Below are positions 8,190 to 16,602 of a stretch of 64,000 nt of DNA, piece after piece (the first letter of the stretch is position 1; every line of letters starts with the position of its first letter). The notes beneath the pieces were generated by a model. It was not told the DNA's origin. It did no database searches and was given only the letters and a program-made list of their open reading frames with translations. Both the position numbers and the translations under genes were made by a program. Where the stretch lies: positions 1 through 64,000 of the forward strand of contig JBPYFK010000045.1 in NCBI GenBank assembly GCA_051984675.1. The letters run 5' to 3'. This stretch comes from JBPYFK01 sp051984675. Its GTDB lineage: Bacteria; Actinomycetota; Actinomycetes; Mycobacteriales; Pseudonocardiaceae.

Positions 8190-9658
8190 ACAACGAGCGC
8201 GCACGGCGGGACGGGCGTCGAAACGCCTCCCGCCGGGATGACCGCCGACGCAGTGACGACCGCCGTAGCGGTGACCGCCGCCGCAGTGACGACCGCCGTG
8301 GCGACGACCGCCGTGGCGACAAGGACCCGGCCCGCCTCGCCGCTTGGGAAACGTTGCGTGCTGTTCAGCAGCGGGACGCGTACGCGAACCTGGTGCTGCC
8401 GGGGCTGCTGCGGCAGCGCCGGATCAGCGGTCGGGACGCCGGCCTGGCCACCGAGCTCGCCTACGGCGCGTGCCGGGCGAGGCGGCTGCTCGACACGGTG
8501 CTCGCCGCGTGCAGCTCGCGCCCACTGTCCGAAGTGGACCCCGAGCTGCTCGATGCGCTCCGGCTCGGCGCGTACCAGCTGCTGCGGACGCGGGTTCCGA
8601 CCCACGCGGCTGTGACGTCCACTGTGGATCTCGTGGCCGCCGAGTGCGGCCGGCATCTGGTGGGTTTCGCCAACGCCGTGCTGCGCAAGGTCGCCAGCGA
8701 GGACGAGGAGGGTTGGGTGCGCCAGCTCGCGCCCGACCGCGCCGAGGACCCGGTCGGGCACCTCGCGTTTCGCTGCGCCCACCCGCGCTGGATCGCGCAG
8801 GCGTTCGCCGACGCTCTGGGATCGACCGGAGAGGAACTGGAGGCGGCGCTCACCGCTGACGACGCTCGACCGGCGGTGCACCTGGTAGCCCGGCCGGGCG
8901 AGATCAGCGCGGCGGAACTCGCCGCGATCACCGGCGGGGACGAGGCGCCGTACTCGCCCTACGGGGTACACCTCGAAACCGGTGCTGGTGACCCTGGTGA
9001 CCTGGAGCCAGTGAAGGAGGGTTTTGCCGCCGTCCAGGACGAGGGCAGTCAGCTCACCGCTCTCGCGGTGACCCGCATCCTGCTGGAGGGCTCGGACCTG
9101 CGGTGGCTCGACCTGTGTGCGGGGCCCGGGGGCAAGGCCAACCTGCTGGGCGCGCTGGCGACGCTCAACGGCGGAACGTTGGACGCGGTTGAGCAGGCAC
9201 CACACCGGGCGGAGATGGTGCGCCGGAGCACCGAGGGCCTGTCCGTTCACGTGCACGTCACTGACGGTCGCGAGCCGGGCCTGGAACCAGGCTTCGACCG
9301 GGTGCTGGTGGACGCGCCGTGCACTGGGCTCGGCGCGCTTCGGCGCCGACCCGAGGCGCGGTGGCGGCGCAGCCCCTCGGACGTGCCGGACCTGGCGCGC
9401 CTGCAACGCGAGCTGCTGCTTTCGGCGGTCGACCTGACCAGGCCGGGCGGGGTCGTCGGCTACGTCGTGTGCTCACCGCACCTGGCCGAAACCGAGGGCG
9501 TCGTGGCCGATGTGGCCCGCCGCCGGCACGTCGACGTTCTCGACGCGCGGGACTACTTCCCCGACGTGCCGCATCTCGGTGACGGCCCGTATGTGCAGCT
9601 CTGGCCACATCGGCACGGCACGGACGCGATGTTCTGCGCCCTGCTCCGGGTGAGGTAG
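8186..9658 (+). CDS. rsmB: 16S rRNA (cytosine(967)-C5)-methyltransferase RsmB
   Basis: 490 residues from GTG 8186, overlapping fmt by four bases. The first 45 residues are a low-complexity arginine/aspartate tail built from tandem DDRRxGDRR units, an unusual extension. A NusB-like RNA-binding domain follows (about 48-190), then a Rossmann SAM domain: [14 protein letters not shown] (motif I), [11 protein letters not shown] (motif IV with the release cysteine) and [15 protein letters not shown] (motif VI with the catalytic cysteine; most homologues read STCS here). It methylates C967 of 16S rRNA. In the def-fmt-rsmB order it belongs to the classical translation-maturation cluster. Confidence 0.93.
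   Translation: MNNERARRDGRRNASRRDDRRRSDDRRSGDRRRSDDRRGDDRRGDKDPARLAAWETLRAVQQRDAYANLVLPGLLRQRRISGRDAGLATELAYGACRARRLLDTVLAACSSRPLSEVDPELLDALRLGAYQLLRTRVPTHAAVTSTVDLVAAECGRHLVGFANAVLRKVASEDEEGWVRQLAPDRAEDPVGHLAFRCAHPRWIAQAFADALGSTGEELEAALTADDARPAVHLVARPGEISAAELAAITGGDEAPYSPYGVHLETGAGDPGDLEPVKEGFAAVQDEGSQLTALAVTRILLEGSDLRWLDLCAGPGGKANLLGALATLNGGTLDAVEQAPHRAEMVRRSTEGLSVHVHVTDGREPGLEPGFDRVLVDAPCTGLGALRRRPEARWRRSPSDVPDLARLQRELLLSAVDLTRPGGVVGYVVCSPHLAETEGVVADVARRRHVDVLDARDYFPDVPHLGDGPYVQLWPHRHGTDAMFCALLRVR
8237..8325 (+). repeat. Degenerate 12-bp repeat inside the 5' end of rsmB
   Basis: A run built on GACGACCGCCGT-type units encodes the arginine/aspartate tail of RsmB. Because the period is a multiple of three, gain or loss of a unit keeps the frame. 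Confidence 0.7.
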
Positions 9659-9684
9659 CCAGCGAAATGAGGTAGGGACCAGGT

Positions 9685-10149
9685 ATGTCCTCTATTCCTG
9701 TTGACGTCGCTCGCACCGGAGAGCACCAGTTCGTCGCCACCAACGGGCGCGGCGGTGAGGTGAGCATCGGCCGGGACGGCGCGCCGCACGCCTTCACACC
9801 CGGTGAGCTGCTCCTCGCCGCGATCGCCGGATGCTCCGCTTTGACCAGCGAGAACCTGCTGACCCGCCGGTTGGGGGCGGGAGCGGCACTGGGCGTGCAC
9901 GCCGACCGCACCAAGGACGCGGACGACCCGAACACGTTCTCGTCCGTACGGGTGTCGTTCGACGTCGACCTGTCGAAGGTGGACGACCCAGGTGAGCGGG
10001 AGAAGCTCGTGAACGCGGTCCACCGGGCGATCGAACGTGCGTGCACGGTCAGCCGGAGCGTCGAGCGCGGTACGCCGATCCATGTGGAGCTGCCGGCTTC
10101 CGCCCAACCACCGGGTCCAGCCCAACCACAGGGTCCGGCTCAGGAGTAG
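9685..10149 (+). CDS. OsmC/Ohr-family protein
   Basis: 154 residues. The two redox-cysteine regions of the OsmC fold are present: TPGELLLAAIAGCSALT (first cysteine near residue 50) and ERACTVSRSVERGTPI (second cysteine near residue 117). The family reduces organic or inorganic hydroperoxides with the two-cysteine centre. The last 20 residues form a proline/glutamine tail with repeated PGPAQP units, seen at DNA level as tandem copies. It lies 26 bases after rsmB and may share its transcript; no dedicated oxidant regulator is adjacent. Confidence 0.8.
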   Translation: MSSIPVDVARTGEHQFVATNGRGGEVSIGRDGAPHAFTPGELLLAAIAGCSALTSENLLTRRLGAGAALGVHADRTKDADDPNTFSSVRVSFDVDLSKVDDPGEREKLVNAVHRAIERACTVSRSVERGTPIHVELPASAQPPGPAQPQGPAQE

Positions 10150-10199
10150 CGCCGGTACCGTTGAGTAACGCCGCTGACGAGGCTGTGCGGGCGGAGATT

Positions 10200-10205
10200 T
10201 ACACT
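10200..10205 (+). promoter_or_regulatory. -10 element, leaderless rpe promoter
   Basis: TACACT lies exactly 7 bases before the GTG start of rpe at 10213. This is the spacing expected if transcription begins at the start codon, and no ribosome site precedes the gene. Confidence 0.55.
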
Positions 10206-10212
10206 CGCGCAT

Positions 10213-10911
10213 GTGTCGAACCAGCCGATGATCGCGCCTTCCATCCTGTCCGCTGACTTCGCCCGCCTGGCCGAGGAGATGGCCGCCGTGCGCGGGGCTC
10301 CTGGCAAGGGGGCGGACTGGCTGCACGTGGATGTCATGGACGCGCACTTCGTGCCGAACCTGACCTTGGGCCTGCCGGTGGTGGAGTCGCTGCTGAAGGT
10401 GACCGACATCCCGGTGGACTGCCACCTGATGATCGAGGACCCGGACCGGTGGGCGCCCGGCTACGCCGAGGCCGGTTCCTACAACGTGACCGTGCACGTC
10501 GAGGCCGCGCGCGAGCCGGTCATGCTCGCCAAGAACCTGCGCGCGGCCGGCGCGAAGGCCGGCTTGTCGATCAAGCCGGGCACTCCGCTGGAGCCGTACG
10601 TCGAGCTGCTCAAGCACTACGACACGCTGCTGGTGATGTCGGTCGAGCCGGGTTTTGGCGGCCAGAAGTTCATCGCGGACGTGCTCAGCAAGGTGCGCAC
10701 CGCCCGGAAGCTGGTGGACACCGGACACCTCAACCTCGTCGTCGAGATCGACGGCGGCATCAACGCCGACACCATCGAGCAGGCGGCGGAGGCCGGCGTG
10801 GACTGCTTCGTGGCGGGGTCCGCCGTCTACGGCGCCGAGGACCCGGCGCGGGCTGTCGAGGGGCTGCGGGAGCAGGCTGCTCCGCCCTTCGCGCACGCGC
10901 ATCACCAGTGA
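10213..10911 (+). CDS. rpe: Ribulose-phosphate 3-epimerase
   Basis: 232 residues, (beta/alpha)8 barrel. Signature segments: [30 protein letters not shown] (metal-binding histidine and aspartate), [23 protein letters not shown] and [19 protein letters not shown]. It interconverts ribulose 5-phosphate and xylulose 5-phosphate in the pentose phosphate pathway. Its stop overlaps the ribD start (TGATG), which ties ribulose-5-phosphate supply to riboflavin synthesis; RibBA uses the same sugar phosphate. No Shine-Dalgarno is visible; a -10 element 7 bases upstream suggests a leaderless message. Confidence 0.96.
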   Translation: MSNQPMIAPSILSADFARLAEEMAAVRGAPGKGADWLHVDVMDAHFVPNLTLGLPVVESLLKVTDIPVDCHLMIEDPDRWAPGYAEAGSYNVTVHVEAAREPVMLAKNLRAAGAKAGLSIKPGTPLEPYVELLKHYDTLLVMSVEPGFGGQKFIADVLSKVRTARKLVDTGHLNLVVEIDGGINADTIEQAAEAGVDCFVAGSAVYGAEDPARAVEGLREQAAPPFAHAHHQ

Positions 10912-11978
10912 TGACCACCACCAGCGCGGCGTCAACGCCGGAGACGTCTCCGGCGGAGGTCGCCGCGATGCGCACCGCGATCGACGCGAGCGAGCAGGTG
11001 CGCGGCACGACGAGCCCGAATCCGCCGGTGGGGTGCGTGGTGCTGGACGCCGACGGCGAGGTGGTCGGAGTCGGTGCTACTGAGCCGCCCGGCGGGCCGC
11101 ACGCGGAGGTCGTCGCACTGCGCACGGCGGGAAGTCGGGCGCGCGGTGGTTGCGCGGTGGTGACGCTGGAGCCGTGCGCGCATACCGGCCGGACCCCGCC
11201 GTGCGCCGAGGCGCTGCTGAACGCCGGGGTGGCTCGCGTCGTGTACGCGGTGGGCGACCCCACTCCGGCCGCCCAAGGCGGCGCGAGCGTGCTGCGCGAC
11301 GCCGGCATTGACGTCCACAGTGGACTTCTGGAGGGCGAGGTCGCCCGCGGGCCGCTGCGCGCGTGGCTGCACTTCGCCCGTACCGGTCGACCCCACGTGA
11401 CGTGGAAGTACGCGGCCACCCTGGACGGCCGGTCGGCGGCGGCCGACGGCACCAGCAAGTGGATCAGCTCCGAACCCTCCCGGGCCGAGGTGCACCGGCT
11501 CCGGGAGCGCATGGACGCGATCCTGGCGGGCACCGGCACGGTCCTGGCCGACGACCCGCAGCTGACCGCTCGGACGTCGGAGGGGGTGCTCGCCGCCAGG
11601 CAGCCGCTGCGTGTCGTTGTCGGCGACGCCGAGATCCCGACCACAGCGCGCGTCCTCGACGGCGCCGCCGAGACGGTCCAGCTGCCCGGCGGGGACGTCG
11701 ACGCGGTGCTACGCGAGCTGGCGCAGCGTGCCGCGGTGGACGTGCTGCTCGAAGGCGGTCCGCAGCTGGCCGGCGCGTTCCTCCGGGCCGGGCGCATCGA
11801 CCGGGTCTTGGCCTACATCGCTCCGATGCTGCTGGGGTCCGGCGCGACCGCGCTGGGCGAAGCGGGTGTGACGAGCATTTCCCAGGCGTGGCGCTGGGAG
11901 ATCGAGGAGACGAGGATGAGCGGTGCCGACGTACGCATCAGCGCGGTACCCGCGCCTAGAGTCGGTACGGACAGGTAG
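10911..11978 (+). CDS. ribD: Bifunctional riboflavin deaminase/reductase RibD
   Basis: 355 residues from ATG 10911, overlapping the rpe stop by one base (GTG 10908 is possible). The N-terminal zinc deaminase domain has PHAEVVAL (histidine and glutamate) and the PCAHTGRTPPC zinc motif; the C-terminal reductase domain (about residue 150 onward) has VTWKYAATLDGRSAA, STSKW-like TSKWISS, GTGTVLADDPQLT, DVLLEGGPQLAGAFL. It deaminates and then reduces the pyrimidine intermediate of riboflavin synthesis. Next in the operon is ribE after 10 bases. Confidence 0.95.
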   Translation: MTTTSAASTPETSPAEVAAMRTAIDASEQVRGTTSPNPPVGCVVLDADGEVVGVGATEPPGGPHAEVVALRTAGSRARGGCAVVTLEPCAHTGRTPPCAEALLNAGVARVVYAVGDPTPAAQGGASVLRDAGIDVHSGLLEGEVARGPLRAWLHFARTGRPHVTWKYAATLDGRSAAADGTSKWISSEPSRAEVHRLRERMDAILAGTGTVLADDPQLTARTSEGVLAARQPLRVVVGDAEIPTTARVLDGAAETVQLPGGDVDAVLRELAQRAAVDVLLEGGPQLAGAFLRAGRIDRVLAYIAPMLLGSGATALGEAGVTSISQAWRWEIEETRMSGADVRISAVPAPRVGTDR

Positions 11979-11988
11979 GGAGACACTC

Positions 11989-12636
11989 GTGTTCACCGGG
12001 ATCGTCGAGGAACTCGGCACGATCACCGCGGTCGAGCGGCTGGACGACGGCGCTCGGCTGGCGATCAGCGGTGAGGTGGTGACCTCGGACGCCGGCCACG
12101 GGGATTCGATCTCGGTCAACGGCGTGTGCCTGACGGTGGTCGAGGTCGGCGGCGGCGCGTTCACCGTGGATGTCGTCCAGGAGACGTTGCGCCGCTCCAC
12201 GCTGGGCGCGTTGGGGATCGGCAGCAAGGTCAACCTGGAGCGCGCGATGGCCCTCGGGGACCGGCTCGGCGGGCACATCGTGCAGGGCCACGTGGACGGC
12301 ACCGGCGAGCTGGTCTCCGCCGACGCCGACGGACTGACCCGGTTCAGGATGCCGCGGGACCTCGCCCACTACCTGGTGGAGAAGGGTTCGATCACGGTCG
12401 ACGGCGTCTCACTGACCGTGGTGGAGGCCGGCACCGAGGAGTTCACGGTCGCGCTGATTCCCACTACTCGGGAACTGACCACGCTCGGCCGTCTGCACCC
12501 CGGTGACCAGGTCAACCTGGAGGTGGACGTGCTGGCCAAGCACCTGGAGCGGCTCGCGGCGCCGCAGTTGACCAACGTCACTCGTGGCCTGGTCGGACGT
12601 CAGGGGGACAATGGCGACATCCCCACGGGCCCGTAA
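11989..12636 (+). CDS. ribE: Riboflavin synthase, alpha chain
   Basis: 215 residues from GTG 11989, preceded by GTAGGGAGAC; the start gives the canonical [10 protein letters not shown]-terminus. It is made of two tandem lumazine-binding barrels: the first has [12 protein letters not shown], the second has [13 protein letters not shown], each with a [14 protein letters not shown] or related signature. It dismutates two 6,7-dimethyl-8-ribityllumazine molecules into riboflavin. The neighbours ribD, ribBA and ribH complete the pathway. Confidence 0.95.
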   Translation: MFTGIVEELGTITAVERLDDGARLAISGEVVTSDAGHGDSISVNGVCLTVVEVGGGAFTVDVVQETLRRSTLGALGIGSKVNLERAMALGDRLGGHIVQGHVDGTGELVSADADGLTRFRMPRDLAHYLVEKGSITVDGVSLTVVEAGTEEFTVALIPTTRELTTLGRLHPGDQVNLEVDVLAKHLERLAAPQLTNVTRGLVGRQGDNGDIPTGP

Positions 12637-12649
12637 GGAAGGGCAGACG

Positions 12650-13921
12650 GTGAGCACAAAGCAGTTCGACGACATCGAGCGCGCACTGGCGGACATCGCG
12701 GCTGGTCGGCCGGTGGTCGTCGTGGACGACGAAGACCGGGAGAACGAGGGCGACCTGATCTTCGCCGCGGAGAAGGCCACCCCCGAGTTGGTGGCGTTCA
12801 TGGTCCGTTACACGTCGGGCTACATCTGTGTCGCGCTCACCGGGGACGACTGTGACCGGCTGGACCTGCCGCCGATGTACCACGCGAACCAGGACCGCCG
12901 GGGTACCGCCTACACCGTGACGGTCGATGCCGCCGAAGGCGTGACCACCGGCATCTCCGCCAGCGACCGCGCCCGCACCCTCCAGGTCCTGGCCGCCTCC
13001 GACAGCGCCGCGAAGGACCTTGTGCGCCCGGGTCACGTCGTTCCGTTACGTGCCCGGGACGGCGGCGTGCTTCGCCGCCCGGGGCACACCGAGGCTTCGG
13101 TGGACCTCGCCCGGCTGGCCGGGCTGCGCCCGGCGGGCGCGCTCTGCGAGATCGTCAGCCAGAAGAGCGACGGCGATATGGCTCGGCGGGACGAGCTGGA
13201 GGTCTTCGCCGACGAGCACGACCTGGCGCTGATCACCATCGCGGACCTGATCGCCTACCGGCGCCGCTTCGAGAAGCAGGTGGAGCGGGTCGCGGAAGCG
13301 CGCATCCCCACCGCCCACGGCACCTTCCGCACGATCGGATACGACAGCCTGCTCGACGGCATCGAGCACCTCGCCATGGTCTACGGCGACATCGGCGACG
13401 GCGAGGACATCCTCGTGCGCGTGCACTCCGAGTGCCTGACCGGGGACGTCCTGGGCTCGCTGCGCTGCGACTGCGGTCCGCAGCTGGATGCCGCGCTGCA
13501 GAAGGTCGCCGAGGTCGGTCGGGGTGTGGTGCTCTACATGCGCGGGCACGAGGGCCGGGGCATCGGGTTGATGCACAAGCTGCAGGCGTACCAGCTGCAG
13601 GACGACGGCGCGGACACGGTGGAAGCGAACCTTGCGCTGGGCATGCCGGTGGACGGCCGGGACTACGGCCAGGGCGCGCAGATCCTCTGCGACCTGGGTA
13701 TCCGCTCGATGCGGCTGCTGACCAACAACCCGGCCAAGCGGGTCGGCCTGGAAGGCTACGGCCTGCGGATCACCGGCCGCGAGCCGCTCCCGATCCGGCC
13801 GAACGAGGAGAACCTGCGCTACCTGCGTACCAAGCGGGACCGGATGGGCCATGAACTGCACCACCTCGACGAGAGCGGGTGGGACGGCGACGCGGCCAGC
13901 GGCGAGGGGGTGACGGCGTGA
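12650..13921 (+). CDS. ribBA: Bifunctional DHBP synthase / GTP cyclohydrolase II
   Basis: 423 residues from GTG 12650, chosen because AAGGAAGGG lies just upstream; an ATG at 12611 would overlap ribE. The N-terminal 3,4-dihydroxy-2-butanone 4-phosphate synthase domain has [12 protein letters not shown] (metal and catalytic acids), a threonine-rich GISASDRA and [13 protein letters not shown]. The C-terminal GTP cyclohydrolase II domain has [19 protein letters not shown] (zinc cysteines) and [26 protein letters not shown]. The enzyme feeds both branches of riboflavin synthesis, from ribulose 5-phosphate and from GTP. Its stop overlaps the ribH start (GTGA). Confidence 0.96.
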   Translation: MSTKQFDDIERALADIAAGRPVVVVDDEDRENEGDLIFAAEKATPELVAFMVRYTSGYICVALTGDDCDRLDLPPMYHANQDRRGTAYTVTVDAAEGVTTGISASDRARTLQVLAASDSAAKDLVRPGHVVPLRARDGGVLRRPGHTEASVDLARLAGLRPAGALCEIVSQKSDGDMARRDELEVFADEHDLALITIADLIAYRRRFEKQVERVAEARIPTAHGTFRTIGYDSLLDGIEHLAMVYGDIGDGEDILVRVHSECLTGDVLGSLRCDCGPQLDAALQKVAEVGRGVVLYMRGHEGRGIGLMHKLQAYQLQDDGADTVEANLALGMPVDGRDYGQGAQILCDLGIRSMRLLTNNPAKRVGLEGYGLRITGREPLPIRPNEENLRYLRTKRDRMGHELHHLDESGWDGDAASGEGVTA

Positions 13922-14418
13922 GCGGCGAAGGGCGACCGGAGGTCGCGGTCCCGAAGGCGGACGGGCTTCGGGTGGGCATCGCCGCCATCCGCTGGCACGA
14001 GCGCATCACCGACCAGTTGCTCAAGCGCGCGCTGGAAGCGGTCCGGGCCTCGGGCGTGCTGGAGCCGACCGTCGCGCGCGTGCCCGGGTCGGTCGAGTTG
14101 CCGGTGGTGTGCCAGGAACTGGCGCGCCACAACGACGTCGTGGTCGCGCTCGGCGTGGTGATTCGCGGCGGGACGCCGCATTTCGAGTACGTCTGCGACT
14201 CCGTGACCGCCGGGCTGACCAGGGTGGCGCTGGACGAGTCGACCCCGGTCGGCAACGGTGTGCTCACCTGTGACACCGAGGAGCAGGCCACGCAGCGGGC
14301 CGGCTTCGAGGACTCGGTGGAGGACAAGGGCTTCGAAGCGGTCGCGGCAGCGCTGGAGACGGCCCTGGTGCTGGAGGGCCTGCGTGGCTCGGATCGGGAG
14401 CGGGGCGCCTTCCTATGA
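13918..14418 (+). CDS. ribH: 6,7-dimethyl-8-ribityllumazine synthase
   Basis: 166 residues from GTG 13918, overlapping ribBA by four bases. Conserved features: a RWHERIT segment at the start where most homologues have an RFN-type motif, [25 protein letters not shown] (catalytic histidine) and [16 protein letters not shown]. It condenses the DHBP and pyrimidine products into lumazine and normally forms a 60-mer or pentameric shell. The 3' end overlaps the PH-domain gene (ATGA). Confidence 0.95.
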   Translation: MSGEGRPEVAVPKADGLRVGIAAIRWHERITDQLLKRALEAVRASGVLEPTVARVPGSVELPVVCQELARHNDVVVALGVVIRGGTPHFEYVCDSVTAGLTRVALDESTPVGNGVLTCDTEEQATQRAGFEDSVEDKGFEAVAAALETALVLEGLRGSDRERGAFL

Positions 14419-14873
14419 CGACCGAAGCGGCCGAGCCGAACGCCGTGCGGGTGCGCCCGGAGAAGGTGCGCCGGGTGGCGGTGGCGGCGGCAGTCTTTTT
14501 CGTCGTCGTCTTCACCGTCGTCGGAATCCTGCTGCCCAACAGCGCGACCGGCGCCCACTTCCGGGGCTCGGACCAGGTCGCCATGATCGGCATCGGGGTG
14601 ATGCTGGCCTGCGGCTCGCTGCTGCTGGCCCGACCGTGCCTGCGGGCCGACGCCGAGGGTGTGGAGATCCGCAACATCGTCACCACGCACCACTACCCGT
14701 GGTCCATGGTGCGGTCGTTCAGCTTCCCGGACGGAGCGATGTTCGCGCGCATGGAGTTGCCGGCGGACGAGTACGTGTCGGTGCTGGCGATCCAATCCGT
14801 GGACCGCGAGCGCGCCGTCCAGGCGATGCGTGAGCTGCGCCGGTTGCGCCGGTCGCTCGGCGAGGCTCCATGA
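14415..14873 (+). CDS. Membrane protein with bacterial PH-like domain
   Basis: 152 residues. Two membrane helices (about 23-42, AAAVFFVVVFTVVGILL, and 56-76, IGIGVMLACGSLLLA) are followed by a cytoplasmic PH-like domain of about 70 residues (LRADAEGVEIRNIV, YPWSMVRSFSFPDG). It corresponds to the small membrane protein that follows ribH in mycobacteria (Rv1417 position) and to the bPH_6 family. Its function is unknown. The four-base overlap with ribH shows that it belongs to the rib operon, so a role in flavin handling or transport has been a natural suspicion but is only inference. Confidence 0.72.
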   Translation: MTTEAAEPNAVRVRPEKVRRVAVAAAVFFVVVFTVVGILLPNSATGAHFRGSDQVAMIGIGVMLACGSLLLARPCLRADAEGVEIRNIVTTHHYPWSMVRSFSFPDGAMFARMELPADEYVSVLAIQSVDRERAVQAMRELRRLRRSLGEAP

Positions 14874-14947
14874 CCGTCAAGACCAGGTGACCGTGACCCC
14901 GTGGTGGACAATGGGGGACGGACACCACCAAGGGGAGGAGAACGATC

Positions 14948-15979
14948 GTGAGCGTGGCGCCGGAGCGGAACCTGCGGTTGGTCCGGGAGGAGGCACCAGC
15001 CGAGACCGGCGGGGTGCGACTCGGTGACATTCGGCTGCGCAACCGCGTCGTCACCGCCTCGAGCCTGCTGGGCTACGGCGTCGCCAACAAGCCGGTGGTG
15101 CGCTGGGGGATGAGCCCGATCTCCACGTTCGTCCCGCTGGAGAGGTTCGGCGCGGTCACCACCCGCACCCTCACCGTGCGGCCCCGGGAAGGCCACTTCA
15201 CCCTGCGGGACGACTGGAAACTCTCCGAAGTGCCCGACCTGTTCCGCCGCTACGGCTCGGTGCTGCGGCAGGTCGACGGCGGGTGGCTGAACGCCTTCGG
15301 CTGGTGCAACGTCGGCATCGACGCCTACCTGCGGGACTACTACCCGCGCACCCGCGAGCAGAACACGATCATCTCCCTGGGCGGGTTCTCCGCCGAGGAG
15401 TTCGTGACCCTGGTGGACAAGGTCAACGCGGCGATCCCGGGCGGCGACATCGCGGCGGTCGAGTTCAACGTCTCCTGCCACAACGTCAACTTCGACTTCA
15501 ACGCGATCATCGAGTCGGTGCTGGCGGAGGCGGTGCCGCGCAGCAACCACCCGGTGATCCTGAAGCTGTCCCCGGACTACGACTACCTCGCACACGCCCG
15601 CTTGGCCGCGCGTCACGGCGTATCGGCACTCACCGCGATCAACACCGTGAAGGGCCTGCGTCTGGACCCGAACACCGGCGAGCCGTTGCTGGGCAACCGT
15701 TTCGGCGGCGTGTCCGGCCGCGCGATCAAGCCGATCGGCCTGCGCGTGGTCGCCGAACTCCGGGACGCCGGCACCACGCTGCCCATCATCGCGACCGGCG
15801 GTGTCCGCACCTTCGACGACTGCCGCGAGTACTTCTGGGCGGGCGCGGACGCCGTCAGCCTGGGCAGTGCGAGCTGGTTCGCGACCTACCCGGGCTACGC
15901 GCTGTCGCCGCTGCACGCCGCACGCATCCGTCGCGTGCTGCATCAGGTCGAGAACTACCAGCTGCCCGCGCGGCGCTGA
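14948..15979 (+). CDS. Dihydroorotate dehydrogenase-like flavoprotein
   Basis: 343 residues from GTG 14948 with AAGGGGAGGAG upstream. It is an FMN TIM barrel: VTASSLLGYG at the start, VEFNVSCHNVNFDFN (the NVSC cysteine is the catalytic base position of class 1 enzymes), VILKLSPDYDYL, INTVKGLRLD, GGVSGRAIKPIGLRVV and ATGGVRTFDDCREYFWAGADAVSLGSA. The size and cysteine resemble class 1 DHODs rather than the membrane class 2 enzyme (serine). Several substrate-loop segments look atypical and the usual pyr genes are not nearby. It may act on another dihydropyrimidine or be a diverged paralogue of PyrD. Placement after the rib operon puts an FMN enzyme next to FMN precursor synthesis. Confidence 0.72.
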   Translation: MSVAPERNLRLVREEAPAETGGVRLGDIRLRNRVVTASSLLGYGVANKPVVRWGMSPISTFVPLERFGAVTTRTLTVRPREGHFTLRDDWKLSEVPDLFRRYGSVLRQVDGGWLNAFGWCNVGIDAYLRDYYPRTREQNTIISLGGFSAEEFVTLVDKVNAAIPGGDIAAVEFNVSCHNVNFDFNAIIESVLAEAVPRSNHPVILKLSPDYDYLAHARLAARHGVSALTAINTVKGLRLDPNTGEPLLGNRFGGVSGRAIKPIGLRVVAELRDAGTTLPIIATGGVRTFDDCREYFWAGADAVSLGSASWFATYPGYALSPLHAARIRRVLHQVENYQLPARR

Positions 15980-16004
15980 CCGCTGCCGGCCTCCCAACGT
16001 CGTC

Positions 16005-16485
16005 CCGCAGCCGGGCGAGATATCTACCCTGGCCGAGTTGGACGGAGCGGGAGTGGTCACCCACGTCTGGTGCACGGTCGCCGGCGACCATCGCGGGCTG
16101 CGCCCGGAGGTCGAGGGCGACTCGGCTCCGTGCTCAACATCCACAGCCTGCGTCACACCAACGAGTGGAACTGGTACGGCGAGGGCGACGACATGATCTT
16201 CATCGACGACTTCAACAGCGCCAGGTGCCCGACGCAGACGTATCACGCGCCTTACCACGGGTCACGTTTCCCGGCGGGCCGAACTGGAGCGGCCAAGTGC
16301 CGTACTACCGCTTCCATTCCGAAGATCCGATCGTATTCCAGAAATCGATCAAAGTGACGATCGAGCACGGCCACGCCGACAAGCTCTCCAACGACGATTC
16401 GTCCGTGGCGTACTGGTATCAGGCTCCGCTGTCGCCGCCCTTCGGGCTGCTACCCGTCGAGCAGCGGCTGCCGTTGCCCCTGTAG
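16005..16485 (+). pseudogene. Decayed GH172 (DUF2961) glycoside hydrolase remnant
   Basis: Pieces of one protein family are spread over all three forward frames. Frame A (from about 16008) reads PGEISTLAELDGAGVVTHVW; frame B (from about 16125) reads SLRHTNEWNWYGEGDDMIF then CPTQTYHAPYHG; frame C (from about 16262 to the TAG at 16483) reads GPNWSGQVPYYRFHSEDP, KSIKVTIEHGHAD, VAYWYQ. These are hallmark segments of DUF2961/GH172 enzymes such as difructose-anhydride-forming fructanases, in the right order. The expected GTGTEDYF active-site segment, normally between MIFID and CPTQTYHAPYHG, is missing, and roughly 150 residues after the N-terminal piece are also gone. At least two frameshifts and two deletions make it non-functional. 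Confidence 0.85.
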
Positions 16486-16548
16486 CCCCCAGAACGCCGT
16501 AGCCCCCAGAACGCCCTAGCTCCCAGAACGCCCTAGCTCCCAGAAACG
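16482..16548 (+). repeat. Four tandem copies of a 17-bp unit
   Basis: GTAGCCCCCAGAACGCC occurs twice exactly (16482-16498, 16499-16515), then a CTAGCTCCCAGAACGCC variant (16516-16532) and a partial fourth copy (16533-16548). The array begins inside the stop codon of the GH172 remnant and runs into a terminator-like hairpin. Confidence 0.85.
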
Positions 16549-16558
16549 ACTGGGGAGC
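16536..16558 (+). terminator. Hairpin between the GH172 remnant and uvrC
   Basis: GCTCCCAG (16536-16543) pairs with CTGGGGAGC (16550-16558) with one bulged G and a 6-base loop. It uses the last copy of the 17-bp repeat as its left arm. Confidence 0.45.
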
Positions 16559-16590
16559 CCCACCGGCCGGATCAGCGTGCGCCGCGCACG

Positions 16591-16596
16591 TAGGCT
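16591..16596 (+). promoter_or_regulatory. -10 element, leaderless uvrC promoter
   Basis: TAGGCT ends 6 bases before the GTG start of uvrC at 16603. No ribosome site precedes the gene, so transcription probably starts at or next to the GTG. Confidence 0.55.
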
Positions 16597-16602
16597 TGGG
16601 GC

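Noticed and set aside
16482..16548. Possible CRISPR-like array
   Set aside because: Units are directly adjacent without spacers and only 17 bp long; the same holds for the array at 38249-38312. No cas genes are present.
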